64,000 bases of DNA from Modicisalibacter sp033446685 (GCF_033446685.1 NZ_JAWQLY010000008.1:124001-188000); one strand, 5' to 3'; positions 27,280 to 36,111 are shown, counted from the stretch's first letter. Notes: generated from the letters alone by a model not told the origin. Made by a program: numbers and translations.

Positions 27280-28296
27280 ATGATCATCGATTGTCACGGC
27301 CACTACACCACCGCGCCCCAGAGCCTGGGCGACTATCGCGAACAGCAGCGTCGGGCGCTCGAGGCGGACCCGAATCATCGCTCCGTGAAAGGCCGGTTGG
27401 CCATATCCGACGACCAGATCCGCGAAAGCATCGAGAACAATCAGCTGAGGCTGCAGCGCGAGCGCGGCACCGACATGACGATTTTCTCGCCGCGCGCCAG
27501 CTGGATGGGCCACCATCTGGGCAACGAGAGCACCAGCCTCGCCTGGACGGAGCACTGCAACGACCTGATCAAGCGGGTGGTGGACCTGTTTCCCGAGAAC
27601 TTTGCGCCGGTCTGCCAGTTGCCCCAGAGTCCGCTGGTGACACCCGAAGCGTGCGTCGCTGAGCTCGAGCGCACCGTCGGCCAGATGGGCTTCGTCGGCT
27701 GCAACCTCAACCCCGACCCGTCCGGCGGCTTCTGGAAGGACAAGCCGCTGCACGACCGGTTTTGGTATCCCATCTACGAAAAGATGGTCGAGCTGGACAT
27801 ACCGGCGATGATCCACGTCAGCGGCGCCTGTCACGAGGCCTTCCACACCACCAGTTCCTACTATCTCAGCGCCGACACCACGGCGTTCGTGCAACTGATG
27901 ATGTCCGATCTGTTCAAGGACTTTCCCGAGCTGCGCTTCATCATTCCCCATGGCGGCGGCGCCGTGCCCTATCACTGGGGGCGCTTTCGCGGCATGGCCC
28001 AGGACCTGAAACTCGGCGATCTCGAACAGCGGGTGCTCGACAACATCTACTTCGATACCTGCGTCTACCACCAGGCGGGCATCGACCTGCTGCTCGAGGT
28101 GATTCCCGACAAGAACATCCTGTTCGCTTCGGAGATGATCGGCGCGGTGCGCGGTGTCGACCCCCAGACCGGCCATTACTTCGACGACACCAAGCGCTAC
28201 ATCGATGCCAACCGGGCCCTGGATGCGGGGCAGAAGCAAGCGATCTTCGAGGGCAACGCGCGACGCGTCTTCCCGCGGTTGGACCGCTACCTGTGA
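27280..28296 (+). CDS. ligJ: 4-oxalomesaconate hydratase
   Basis: A 338-residue amidohydrolase-fold hydratase that adds water to 4-oxalomesaconate to give 4-carboxy-4-hydroxy-2-oxoadipate, the substrate of LigK. It starts MIIDCHGHYTTAP (metal-site His6 and His8), with IHVSGAC, IPHGGGAVPYHWGR and ASEMIGAVRGVDPQTG, all typical of LigJ. Start 27280 is fixed by the motif and by AAGGGA upstream. It is the last gene of the operon, convergent with the second catabolic operon. Confidence 0.94.
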   Translation: MIIDCHGHYTTAPQSLGDYREQQRRALEADPNHRSVKGRLAISDDQIRESIENNQLRLQRERGTDMTIFSPRASWMGHHLGNESTSLAWTEHCNDLIKRVVDLFPENFAPVCQLPQSPLVTPEACVAELERTVGQMGFVGCNLNPDPSGGFWKDKPLHDRFWYPIYEKMVELDIPAMIHVSGACHEAFHTTSSYYLSADTTAFVQLMMSDLFKDFPELRFIIPHGGGAVPYHWGRFRGMAQDLKLGDLEQRVLDNIYFDTCVYHQAGIDLLLEVIPDKNILFASEMIGAVRGVDPQTGHYFDDTKRYIDANRALDAGQKQAIFEGNARRVFPRLDRYL

Positions 28297-28372
28297 CGAT
28301 GGGCGAGGCGCCGGTTCGTTCCCGGCGCCTTGTTTCGTACACCCGCTCGGAGAATCCGGACCGGCGAACTGA

Positions 28373-29062
28373 CTACATGACGCCGAAGGTCCTGAACGCC
28401 TCGACCGTGCTCATGCCTTCGAGGATCGCGTTCCTGACCCGATCCTCGGCGTCGCCCTTCTGCAGGGCCCGGGCAACGGTCTCCTTCTCGATGGCCTGCG
28501 GGATGACGACGACCCCGTCGACATCGCCGAAGAGAAGATCGCCCGGATCGACCCGGACCCCCTCGATCTCGATCGGCACCCGGTAGTCGATGACCTTGCC
28601 CCGCGGCCCCTGATCCTGGCCGTAACTGCCGTAGGAGAAGACCGGGAACGGGGTCGAGAGAATCTCTTGGGTGTCGCGGGAATAGCCGTTGAGCACCGCG
28701 CCGGCGGCGCCGAGTTGCAGGGCGCGCAACGTCATCAGCCCGCCCCACAGGGCGTAGCGGGGCGAGCTGCCGGAGGCGATATACACCTCGTCGGGACGCA
28801 GATCATCCAATGCCTCGAGCATCAGGCCGAACGGTTTCTCGCCCAGCGGGCTGGCGCCCGGTGATTCCTCGGGCGTCAGGTAGTCGCTTTCCAGCACCGG
28901 CATCGCCCGGCCGGCCAAGGGCTTGTCCGGATCCAGCGCGCGTAGCCGAGGCGGCAGGAACTGCTGGCGATAACCGAGGTTGTCGAGGATGTCGCCGATC
29001 AGGGACGACGTCAGTCGCTCCCGCATCTGCGCCAACAGCGTCGCGTCGTCATCGGGGATCAT
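28373..29062 (-). CDS. RraA-family protein (putative aldolase/demethylmenaquinone methyltransferase-like)
   Basis: A 229-residue RraA-fold protein, different from the ligK product. It has SSLIGDILDNLGYRQQFLP near the N-terminus, GGLMTLRALQLGAAGAVLNGYSRD in the pocket region and the DPGDLLFGDVDGVVVIP motif. Family members include 4-hydroxy-4-methyl-2-oxoglutarate aldolases and dehydratases of sugar or aromatic acids. It is the last gene of the cupin-tctCBA-SDR-SDR operon, with AAGGAG before ATG 29062. The likely role is a retro-aldol cleavage that finishes that pathway. Confidence 0.83.
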   Translation of the reverse strand: MIPDDDATLLAQMRERLTSSLIGDILDNLGYRQQFLPPRLRALDPDKPLAGRAMPVLESDYLTPEESPGASPLGEKPFGLMLEALDDLRPDEVYIASGSSPRYALWGGLMTLRALQLGAAGAVLNGYSRDTQEILSTPFPVFSYGSYGQDQGPRGKVIDYRVPIEIEGVRVDPGDLLFGDVDGVVVIPQAIEKETVARALQKGDAEDRVRNAILEGMSTVEAFRTFGVM

Positions 29063-29112
29063 GGCCCGCTCCTTATGCGAGGGGATGGATGAAAAGGCGC
29101 GTCGACCGGGGT

Positions 29113-29901
29113 TCAGAACGTGCCCGGATAGCCGCCGCCGTCGAGCAGGATGTTCTGTCCCGTCAGATAGCCGGCTTGCTGGCTGCACAGGAAGGCGCAG
29201 ACCTCGCCGAACTCCTCGGCCGAGCCGAAGCGCCGGGCGGGAATGCCCGCCAGGCGCTGCTCGCGAATCCGCGCCACGTCCTGCCCCGAGGCCTTCGAGG
29301 CTGCATCGAGCCCGCCGCGCAGGCGCTCGGTGTCGAAGGCGCCCGGCAGCAGGTTGTTGATGGTGACGTTGCGGCTCGCCAGTTGCGGCTGGCGGGCCAG
29401 GCCGGCAACGAACCCCGTCAGCCCGCTGCGCGCGCCGTTGGAGAGACCGAGTACGTCGATCGGCGCCTTGACCGCGCCCGAGGTGATGTTCACCACCCGG
29501 CCGAAGCCGCGCGCGGCCATGTCGTCCACCGTCGCCTTGATCAGCTCGATCGGGGTGAGCATGTTGGCCTCCACGGCCTGCAGCCAATCCTCCCGCGTCC
29601 AGTCGCGAAAATCTCCGGGGGGCGGACCGCCGTTGTTGGTGACGAGGATATCGATCTGCGGGCAGGCATCGAGAATGGCCGTGCGCACCGCCTCATCGCC
29701 GATGTCGCCGGCGACGGCGCGAACCTCGATGCCGGCGTTCGACTGTCGCAACGCGCGGGCCGTCGCGTCGAGCGCCTCGGCGCTGCGCGAATTGATCACC
29801 AGGTTGACGCCCTCCCGGGCCAGCGCCTTGGCGCATCCCTGGCCGAGGCCGCGGCTGGCGGCACCGATCACGGCCCAGCGGCCGTCGATTCCCAGATCCA
29901 T
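29113..29901 (-). CDS. SDR-family protein with altered catalytic YxxxK
   Basis: A 262-residue Rossmann protein. The cofactor motif is GAASRGLG (about residues 13-20) and TNNGGPPPG replaces the usual NNAG region. Where SDR reductases have Tyr-x-x-x-Lys, this protein reads SNGAR (Ser154, Arg158), while a Ser141 is kept. A subgroup of SDRs is known to carry such SNxxR sites, often annotated 3-oxoacyl-ACP reductase, so catalysis may differ or be lost. AAGGAG precedes the ATG. It lies between another SDR and the RraA-like gene. Confidence 0.85.
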   Translation of the reverse strand: MDLGIDGRWAVIGAASRGLGQGCAKALAREGVNLVINSRSAEALDATARALRQSNAGIEVRAVAGDIGDEAVRTAILDACPQIDILVTNNGGPPPGDFRDWTREDWLQAVEANMLTPIELIKATVDDMAARGFGRVVNITSGAVKAPIDVLGLSNGARSGLTGFVAGLARQPQLASRNVTINNLLPGAFDTERLRGGLDAASKASGQDVARIREQRLAGIPARRFGSAEEFGEVCAFLCSQQAGYLTGQNILLDGGGYPGTF

Positions 29902-29970
29902 GTGAAAGCTCCTTAATAGAATGTCGATGGCTGTGTCCGGGGCCGTGTCGTTCCCGGAAGGCGCAAGTGT

Positions 29971-30669
29971 TCAGCGGGCCGAATAGCCGCCATCCACCGG
30001 CAGGATGCTGCCGGTCACGAACTGAGCGTCGTTGGAGGCGAGGAACAGCGCCGGGCCGACCAGATCCTCCGGGGTGCCCCAACGGCCCAGCGGGGTACGC
30101 CCGATGAGTTCGGCCGAGCGCTCCACATTGGCGGTCAGCGCCGAGGTCAGCTCAGTGGCGATCCAGCCGGGCGCCAGGGCGTTGACGCGAATGCCGTCCT
30201 CGGCCCAGGCGATGGCCAGCGAGCGCGTCAGCTGGGCGACGCCGCCCTTGGAGGCGGAGTAGGCGGGCACGAAGCCGCTGCCGAAGAACGACAGCATCGA
30301 GGCGGTGTTGATGATGCAGCCGCGGGCAGCCTTGAGCGCCGGGTAGGCCGCCTGGCAGCAGCGCTGGGTGCCGTTGAGGTTGATGTCGACGACATCGGCG
30401 AAGCCCTGCGGGGAGAACTCCTCGCCACCGCGGCGAATGACTCCGGCGCAGTTGATCAGCACGTCGATCCGCGCGAAACCGGCGAAGAGCGCCTCAACCG
30501 CGCCTGGATCGCGGACGTCGAGCCGGTGCTTGCCGGCAACTCCCGCGAGGGACATCGCCTCGGGCGCTTCGATCCCGGTGACGTGCACCTCGGCGCCTTG
30601 GTCGGCGAACGCCTGGGCGATCGCGCGGCCGATTCCCGTGCTGCCGCCGACGATGATGACGGTTTTCAT
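29971..30669 (-). CDS. Classical SDR-family NAD(P)-dependent oxidoreductase
   Basis: A 232-residue reductase/dehydrogenase with GGSTGIG (cofactor), NCAG, catalytic Ser region NTASMLS, Tyr137 and Lys141 in AYSASK, and the PGWIATEL loop. It oxidises or reduces an alcohol/ketone group, probably of the compound imported by the TctCBA system. It is 22 bases after tctA, with AAGGAAG upstream. The gene after it encodes the atypical SDR. Confidence 0.9.
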   Translation of the reverse strand: MKTVIIVGGSTGIGRAIAQAFADQGAEVHVTGIEAPEAMSLAGVAGKHRLDVRDPGAVEALFAGFARIDVLINCAGVIRRGGEEFSPQGFADVVDINLNGTQRCCQAAYPALKAARGCIINTASMLSFFGSGFVPAYSASKGGVAQLTRSLAIAWAEDGIRVNALAPGWIATELTSALTANVERSAELIGRTPLGRWGTPEDLVGPALFLASNDAQFVTGSILPVDGGYSAR

Positions 30670-30691
30670 AGGATTGCTTCCTTGTACCGGC

Positions 30692-32197
30692 TCAGGTGGG
30701 ATAGGTCCCGTGACGTGACTTGCCTATGCCCCACACGCTGGAGAAGAGAATGCCCGCCCAGACCAGCAGGGCCAGACAGCCCAGGGTGGCGGCGATGGGG
30801 CGATCGAAGAGCACCAGCAGATCGCCCTGGGCCTTGATCATCGAGCGCAGGAAGTTGCTCTCGATGATCGGGCCCAGAATCACGGCCAGGATCATGGGAC
30901 CGATCGGGAAGTCGTTTTCCGCCATGAAGTAGGCCAGCACCCCCAGGCCGAGCATGATCCACACGTCCAGCATGCTGTTGTTGGTGGCGTAGGCCCCGAC
31001 GATGCAGAACAGCAGGATGAGCGGGTAGAGCACCCCGGAGGGAATCGACAGGATGTGCCTAGCGCCGCGCACCGCCAGCAGGCCCAGCGGCAGCAGCAGG
31101 AGGTTGGCCAGCAGGAAGACGATGAAGATGGCGTCGACCAGCGCGGCATCGGTGGTGAAGACGTCGGGCCCCGGGGTGATGCCCTTCATCATCAGCACGC
31201 CGATGATGATCGCGGTGATCGTGTCGCCGGGAATGCCGAACACCAGCGCCGGTATGTAGGCCCCGGAGAGCGCCGCGTTGTTGGCCGCGCTGGCCGAGAC
31301 CAGCCCCTCGGGATGCCCCGTGCCGAACTTCTCGGGGGTGCGCGACAGCTTGCGGGCGAGGGCGTAGCAGATCCACGAAGCGATGTCCGCGCCGGCCCCG
31401 GGCAACGCGCCGATCAGCGTCCCCAGGAAGCCGCTGCGCACGACCCCGCCCTTGTACTGCCACATGGCCTTGCCCACGCCGGCAAACGGCTTGCTGACCT
31501 TGGGTGGTCGGGGAATCGAGATCTTGCCGACTTCGGGAATTCGACGCATCAGCTCGGCGACCGCGAACAGCCCGATCAGCACCGGCAGGATCGAGATGCC
31601 GCCCAGCAGGTCGGTGATGCCGAAGGTGAAGCGGACCTGGCCCGACACCGAACTCATGCCGACCATCGAGATCAGCAGGCCCAGCAGCATCGAGATCGCC
31701 CCTTTCAGCGCATCGCCGCCGGAAACCAGCACCGCGCAGGACAGCCCCAACAGGGCCAGCCAGAAGTACTCGTCGCTGGTGAACTGGAGCGCGAATTCGG
31801 CGATCAGCGGCGAGAAGAAGGCCAGCATGATCACCCCGATCAATCCGCCGACCACCGAACAGAGGAGATTGATTCCCAATGCCTGGCCGACCTTGCCTTC
31901 GCGGCCCATCAGGTAGGCCTCGTCGGTGTAGGCGGCCGAGGCCGGGGTGCCCGGGATGCGCAGCAGCGCACCGGGAATGTCGCCCGCCACGATCGCCATC
32001 GCCGTGGCCGAGACGATGGCGCCGATCGCCGGCAGCGGCTCCATGAAGAAGGTCACCGGCACCAGCAGCGCGGTGGCCATCGTCGCCGTCAGCCCCGGAA
32101 TGGCACCGATGAACAGCCCGAACAGGGAGGCGCCCAGGATCACCGCCAGTACGTCCCAGGCGAAGACCATCGACAGGGCTTGTTGTAGTTCCGCCAT
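30692..32197 (-). CDS. Tripartite tricarboxylate transporter large permease TctA
   Basis: A 501-residue inner-membrane protein with about 12 segments. It shows the TctA signature GLFIGAIPGLTATMATALLVPVTFFM near the N-terminus and the repeated GALPGAGADIASWICYALAR half. It forms the main channel for an organic acid delivered by TctC. Start 32197 (MAELQQ) shares one base with the tctB stop (TGATG), a strong sign of coupling. Confidence 0.95.
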   Translation of the reverse strand: MAELQQALSMVFAWDVLAVILGASLFGLFIGAIPGLTATMATALLVPVTFFMEPLPAIGAIVSATAMAIVAGDIPGALLRIPGTPASAAYTDEAYLMGREGKVGQALGINLLCSVVGGLIGVIMLAFFSPLIAEFALQFTSDEYFWLALLGLSCAVLVSGGDALKGAISMLLGLLISMVGMSSVSGQVRFTFGITDLLGGISILPVLIGLFAVAELMRRIPEVGKISIPRPPKVSKPFAGVGKAMWQYKGGVVRSGFLGTLIGALPGAGADIASWICYALARKLSRTPEKFGTGHPEGLVSASAANNAALSGAYIPALVFGIPGDTITAIIIGVLMMKGITPGPDVFTTDAALVDAIFIVFLLANLLLLPLGLLAVRGARHILSIPSGVLYPLILLFCIVGAYATNNSMLDVWIMLGLGVLAYFMAENDFPIGPMILAVILGPIIESNFLRSMIKAQGDLLVLFDRPIAATLGCLALLVWAGILFSSVWGIGKSRHGTYPT

Positions 32198-32667
32198 CAG
32201 TAGATCACCTTCTCCAGTATGCCCAGCGACAGCGGCACGTGGAGCAGCTCGGAAAACGTCAGCCACACCAGGGCGGTCGCTACCACTGCCACGGACGCGG
32301 CGAGGACCCAGCGGCCCGCGGTGAGCCAGCCGATCATCAGCGTCAGCATCGCCAGCGACACGACCGGAAAGCCCAGTACCGGGGTCAGCAAGACATAGCC
32401 GCCAACGGCGGCGATGACCACCGCGATGCAGGCCGTGACGCGCCGCGCCGAGAGCTCGCCCTGCCAGGTGATGAGGGCGCCTTGATACTGCCAGCCGCGC
32501 AGCGCCATGAGGGCGCCGAGCGCGATCAGCAGGCTGCCGATCAGGGTGGGAAAGGTTCCCGCGCCGTAGTGCTGGCGCGGGAGAGCGGAAAAGTCTCGCG
32601 AAGCCCAGATGACGACGACGCCCAACAGCGCCATCACCACGCCGAGCAAAAGATCATTGACGCGCAT
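32197..32667 (-). CDS. Tripartite tricarboxylate transporter small permease TctB
   Basis: A 156-residue membrane protein with four hydrophobic segments, the usual TctB size and topology, and the conserved RQHYGAGTFPTLIGSLLIALG entry. It supports TctA. AGGAG stands before the ATG and the gene lies between tctC and tctA. Confidence 0.93.
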   Translation of the reverse strand: MRVNDLLLGVVMALLGVVVIWASRDFSALPRQHYGAGTFPTLIGSLLIALGALMALRGWQYQGALITWQGELSARRVTACIAVVIAAVGGYVLLTPVLGFPVVSLAMLTLMIGWLTAGRWVLAASVAVVATALVWLTFSELLHVPLSLGILEKVIY

Positions 32668-32697
32668 GACGGCTCCTGTCTCTCTCGGTGGCCGGGC

Positions 32698-33672
32698 CTA
32701 CTCGGCAAGCCCCAGCTTGTCGATGATCTTGCCGTTCTGTTCGTCCTGGGTGGCCATGAAGTCGGCGAACTCCTCCGGGCCGCGCCACTTGGTGCCGAAG
32801 CCGCGCTTGTCCATGAACGACTGGAATTCCTCGGACTCCCACACTTTGTGGGTCGCCTCGGCCAGGGTCTCGACGATATCGCCGGGCAGGCCGTCCGGTC
32901 CCACCAGCCCGCGCCAGGTGCCGGCGGCCCAGGGCTGACCGGTCAGTTCCTTGGCGGTGGCCACGTCGGGGAAGGCCGCGAGGCGCTCGTCGGAGAATAC
33001 CGCCAGGGTGTCGATGCGGCCGGCCTGGCGCATCGATTCGGCCTCCGGCAACGATGAGAAGACGATATCCACGCCGCCGGCGGCCAGTTCCTGGAAGGCC
33101 GGCGCGGCCCCCTCACTGGGCACCAGCGGAACGCTGGTGGGGTCGATGCCCTGCTGATCGAGGAAACCGGCGAACGCCAGATGGTAAGCCGCCCCCGGGC
33201 CGGAGCCGGAGACCGTGTACTGGCCGGGGTTCGCCTTGATGTCGGCCAGGGCCTTGTCCAGGGTATCCCACTCGGAGTCGGCACTGACGTTGAAGGCCGC
33301 CGAGTCGAAATTGATCATGGCGATGGGCGTCAGGTCCTCGTAGGAGATATCCGACGTGCCCATGTTGCGATAGGTGCTGATTTCCGCGGTAGCCAGCCCC
33401 AGCGTGTAGCCATCCGGCTTGGCCATGGCCATGGTGGTGTGACCGACGATGCCGCCACCGCCGGTGCGGTTGATCACGTTGATCGGCTGGCCGAGCTGTT
33501 CCTGCAGGCCGTTGGCCAACTGGCGCGCCACGGCATCGGTGCCGCCACCGGCGGACCAGGGCACGATCAACTGGATGGGTTTTTCCGGGTAGTCGGCATA
33601 AGCGACGCCGATCGACAGTCCCAGGGCGAGCAGGCCGGCGGAGAGGGTGAGCGGGGTTTTCTTGAAGGTCAT
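32698..33672 (-). CDS. Tripartite tricarboxylate transporter solute-binding protein TctC (Bug family)
   Basis: A 324-residue periplasmic protein. A signal peptide (residues 1-26, ending GVAYA) is followed by the Bug-family start YPEKPIQLIVPWSAGGGTDAVAR and NRTGGGGIVGHTTMA. Bug proteins bind dicarboxylates, aromatic acids or related anions. AGGAGA precedes the ATG. It is the second gene after the cupin, so the imported compound is probably the cupin's substrate or a precursor. Confidence 0.95.
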   Translation of the reverse strand: MTFKKTPLTLSAGLLALGLSIGVAYADYPEKPIQLIVPWSAGGGTDAVARQLANGLQEQLGQPINVINRTGGGGIVGHTTMAMAKPDGYTLGLATAEISTYRNMGTSDISYEDLTPIAMINFDSAAFNVSADSEWDTLDKALADIKANPGQYTVSGSGPGAAYHLAFAGFLDQQGIDPTSVPLVPSEGAAPAFQELAAGGVDIVFSSLPEAESMRQAGRIDTLAVFSDERLAAFPDVATAKELTGQPWAAGTWRGLVGPDGLPGDIVETLAEATHKVWESEEFQSFMDKRGFGTKWRGPEEFADFMATQDEQNGKIIDKLGLAE

Positions 33673-33734
33673 CAGAGCGTCTCCTGGTTACTTGTTGTAT
33701 TTCCCACGAAGGAAAGAGTGCCTGTACCGGACAC

Positions 33735-34259
33735 TCAACGGATGAACTGGTCGACGTACTCCCTTCCCAGGCCGCACGCCTCGTAGTGCTTGCGGCACAT
33801 GTCGATCTTGGTGAAGACGTCCTCGAAGCCCAGGTGCTCGCCCCAGGGGTCGACGTAATACATCACGCCGTTCACCTGGAAGAGGGTGATCATCTCTTCC
33901 ACGTCGTCGTCCACGACCAGGGTGTGGGTTTCGCCGGGCGGCTCGTAGACATAGCTGCCCTCGGTGGCGACCCAGTCGTGCTCGAGGTAGCGCCACTTGC
34001 CCTTGAGCACCATGCCGTGGACGGGGTTGGGGTGGCGGTGGCGACTGAGGACCCCCGACTTGCGAACGCGCAGCAGATTGACCCAGTAGCCCTGTGAGAC
34101 GTTGAGGCACAGCGGGCGGAAGTCGACGTTCTCCGCCTGTGGCACCCAGATCCGCTCATCGTCCGGCAATGCGTTGGGCACCACGATATCGGCGGAGGCC
34201 TCCGCCGGTTGCGGGTACTGATAGGGCATTCGCTTGCGTTGGTCGTCATTGACTGACAT
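33735..34259 (-). CDS. Cupin-domain protein, 2,4'-dihydroxyacetophenone dioxygenase-like
   Basis: A 174-residue single-cupin protein. The metal site can be read as His74-x-His76 in LSRHRHPNPVHG, a Glu near 93 (RYLEHD) and His112 in PPGETHTL. This spacing resembles 2,4'-dihydroxyacetophenone dioxygenase, which cleaves a C-C bond beside an aromatic ring, but isomerase-type cupins are also possible. The start is set by GGAGGAAGC before ATG 34259. It is first in the operon with tctCBA, two SDRs and an RraA-like protein, and is divergent from an IclR gene. Confidence 0.78.
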   Translation of the reverse strand: MSVNDDQRKRMPYQYPQPAEASADIVVPNALPDDERIWVPQAENVDFRPLCLNVSQGYWVNLLRVRKSGVLSRHRHPNPVHGMVLKGKWRYLEHDWVATEGSYVYEPPGETHTLVVDDDVEEMITLFQVNGVMYYVDPWGEHLGFEDVFTKIDMCRKHYEACGLGREYVDQFIR

Positions 34260-34275
34260 GCTTCCTCCGTCCACT

Positions 34276-34304
34276 ATATGGACACACGATTCACAATATG
34301 GACA
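34276..34304. promoter_or_regulatory. Direct repeats in the divergent IclR/cupin promoter
   Basis: ATATGGACA occurs at 34276-34284 and again at 34296-34304, exactly 20 bases apart (about two helical turns), just upstream of the cupin gene and facing the IclR gene. Same-face repeats in a divergent promoter are expected for IclR-type activators. Binding is inferred. Confidence 0.5.
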
Positions 34305-34388
34305 ATTTGAAATCAAGGTAAGCGCGAACCCCCACTCCGTCAATTCATCCCGGAGGGCCTGGATATAGACATTCGTAGTGAAGCCCAC

Positions 34389-35180
34389 GTGGACTCGAAA
34401 AGAAGCGAGCGATCGCGGCCCGCCCAGGTGCAGGGTGCGGCGGCCGTGACCAAGGGCCTGCGGCTCCTGCAGGTGATTCCCGAGCTGGGGCCGGAGGCGA
34501 GCGCCCGGGCCATCCAGCAGCGCCTGGAAATGCCCAGGCCGACCGTCTATCGGTTACTGAACACGCTGGAGCAGGAAGGCTTCATCGAGCGCAACCCGCT
34601 CGGTGGCGAGTACGTGCTGGGCCGCCAGATCCTGCGTCTGGCCCAGCAGTCGTTGACCCAGGGCAGCCTGCAGGCGCGTTTTCGGCCCACGCTGCAGGCA
34701 ATCGGCAAGGCCACCGGCGAGACCGTCCATCTCGGGGTGCCCTACGGCTGCCACATGACGTTCATCGACAAGGTCGAATCCACCGACGCGGTACGCATGG
34801 CCTCCTACATCGGCATGCCGATCCCCATGCATTCCACTTCGGTGGGCAAGGCGTATCTCGCCGCGCTGGACGCTGCCGAATGCGAGCAATATCTGGAGAA
34901 ACTGCGCCTGGAGCCAGTCACCGAGCGCACGCTGATCTCACTGGATGCGCTGCGCGACGAGCTTGCCTGCACCCGGGAGCGCGGCTACGCCATCGACGAC
35001 GAGGAGAACGAGCCGGGCATCATCTGCTTCGGGCGTGCCATCCGCGCCGCCGACGGTACGCCCGCCGGCGGGATCAGCGTGAGCGTGCCGCGCTATCGGC
35101 TGCACGACGACGTCAGGCAAGGCGTCATCGACGCCCTGTTCCGGTTGATCGAGCGAGCGACTCTTACCCCACGCCGCTGA
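34389..35180 (+). CDS. IclR-family regulator (divergent from the cupin-tct operon)
   Basis: A 263-residue regulator. The winged helix (about 18-75) includes AVTKGLRLLQVIPELGPEASARAIQQRLEMPRPTVYRLLNTLE, and the ligand-binding domain follows with MHSTSVGKAYLAAL and DDEENEPGIICFGRAI. The start is a GTG at 34389 without a strong ribosome site, so a different start is possible. Divergence from the cupin operon with repeats in between makes it the probable pathway regulator. Its 3' end overlaps the convergent TauE/SafE gene by 17 bases. Confidence 0.9.
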   Translation: MDSKRSERSRPAQVQGAAAVTKGLRLLQVIPELGPEASARAIQQRLEMPRPTVYRLLNTLEQEGFIERNPLGGEYVLGRQILRLAQQSLTQGSLQARFRPTLQAIGKATGETVHLGVPYGCHMTFIDKVESTDAVRMASYIGMPIPMHSTSVGKAYLAALDAAECEQYLEKLRLEPVTERTLISLDALRDELACTRERGYAIDDEENEPGIICFGRAIRAADGTPAGGISVSVPRYRLHDDVRQGVIDALFRLIERATLTPRR

Positions 35181-35943
35181 TCAGCCCCACCACGCTGACC
35201 ACAATCAGCACCGCCCCCAGCACGCGAAAGAACACCGAGGCATCGGCCGAAAGCATGTAGCGGTGAACGCGCTCGCCGAGCAGGTGGCCGACCAGCGCAC
35301 AGGGCAGCAGCCATAGCTGGTGGATCAATTGCAGATCCACGCCGGCGATCACGAACGACACCATCTTGATCACCACCAGGATAAACCACAGCGCGAACAG
35401 CGTATCGCGCAGTTGATGCTTGGCCACATGGCTGGCGAACACCGAGACGATCAGCGGGGCGCCGATCAACGAGGTGCCGCTGACATAGCCGCCCAGGGCC
35501 AGCAACACGCAATCCAGGGTCTTGCTCTGGCTGCGAAACGGCTTGTTCAGCGCATAGCTCGCCCCGTAGACGATGACGATCACGAAGATCACCGTGGTCA
35601 TGATATTGCCCGGCAGCGTCAACAGGCCTACCACGCCGATCAGCTTGGGCACGATCATGATCTTCAGTGCCTTGAACAGGTAGCGCCAGTCGATGTTGCT
35701 TTCAGGCGCTGTCGCCCCGCTGGTGGCGCGCAGCTGACGATGGCCACGCCAGGCGATCCAGCTCGAGAAAATGAGCAGGTGTATGGCGATGATCGGCAGG
35801 AATAGCAGCGGTTCGTCGACGACCAGCAACAGGAAGGGCAGGGCGAGTACCGCGCCACCGAACCCCAGGCTGGTGCGCACGAAACCGCTCCAGGCGAAGA
35901 TCAAGCCGATCAGCGCATACTGGTACCACAACAGATCCGCCAT
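35164..35943 (-). CDS. TauE/SafE-family membrane permease
   Basis: A 259-residue inner-membrane protein with about eight hydrophobic segments. The family signature GLIFAWSGFVRTSLGFGGAVLALPFLL is near the N-terminus and its repeat GGYVSGTSLIGAPLIVSVFA near the middle. TauE/SafE proteins are thought to export sulfite, sulfoacetate or organosulfur compounds; here the substrate is unknown. AGGGGAA precedes the ATG. Confidence 0.88.
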   Translation of the reverse strand: MADLLWYQYALIGLIFAWSGFVRTSLGFGGAVLALPFLLLVVDEPLLFLPIIAIHLLIFSSWIAWRGHRQLRATSGATAPESNIDWRYLFKALKIMIVPKLIGVVGLLTLPGNIMTTVIFVIVIVYGASYALNKPFRSQSKTLDCVLLALGGYVSGTSLIGAPLIVSVFASHVAKHQLRDTLFALWFILVVIKMVSFVIAGVDLQLIHQLWLLPCALVGHLLGERVHRYMLSADASVFFRVLGAVLIVVSVVGLISGVG

Positions 35944-36111
35944 ACGTTCCCCTAATCAAGCGGCCAATGAATGAACGACGACTATAGCGTGAGCCGCGGC
36001 GCGATGAAGCCGAAAAACGCGCTGAGGCACGACGACGGTGCGTTGTTGCGGTGTTAGAGCGCTATGATAGCCGGCACATCCATTCATGGTTAAAGCACGG
36101 GATACGCGAGC

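Noticed and set aside
28373..29587. RraA-like gene extended to 404 residues
   Set aside because: The added N-terminus lies over the upstream SDR gene in another frame and is arginine-rich nonsense; AAGGAG marks the start at 29062.
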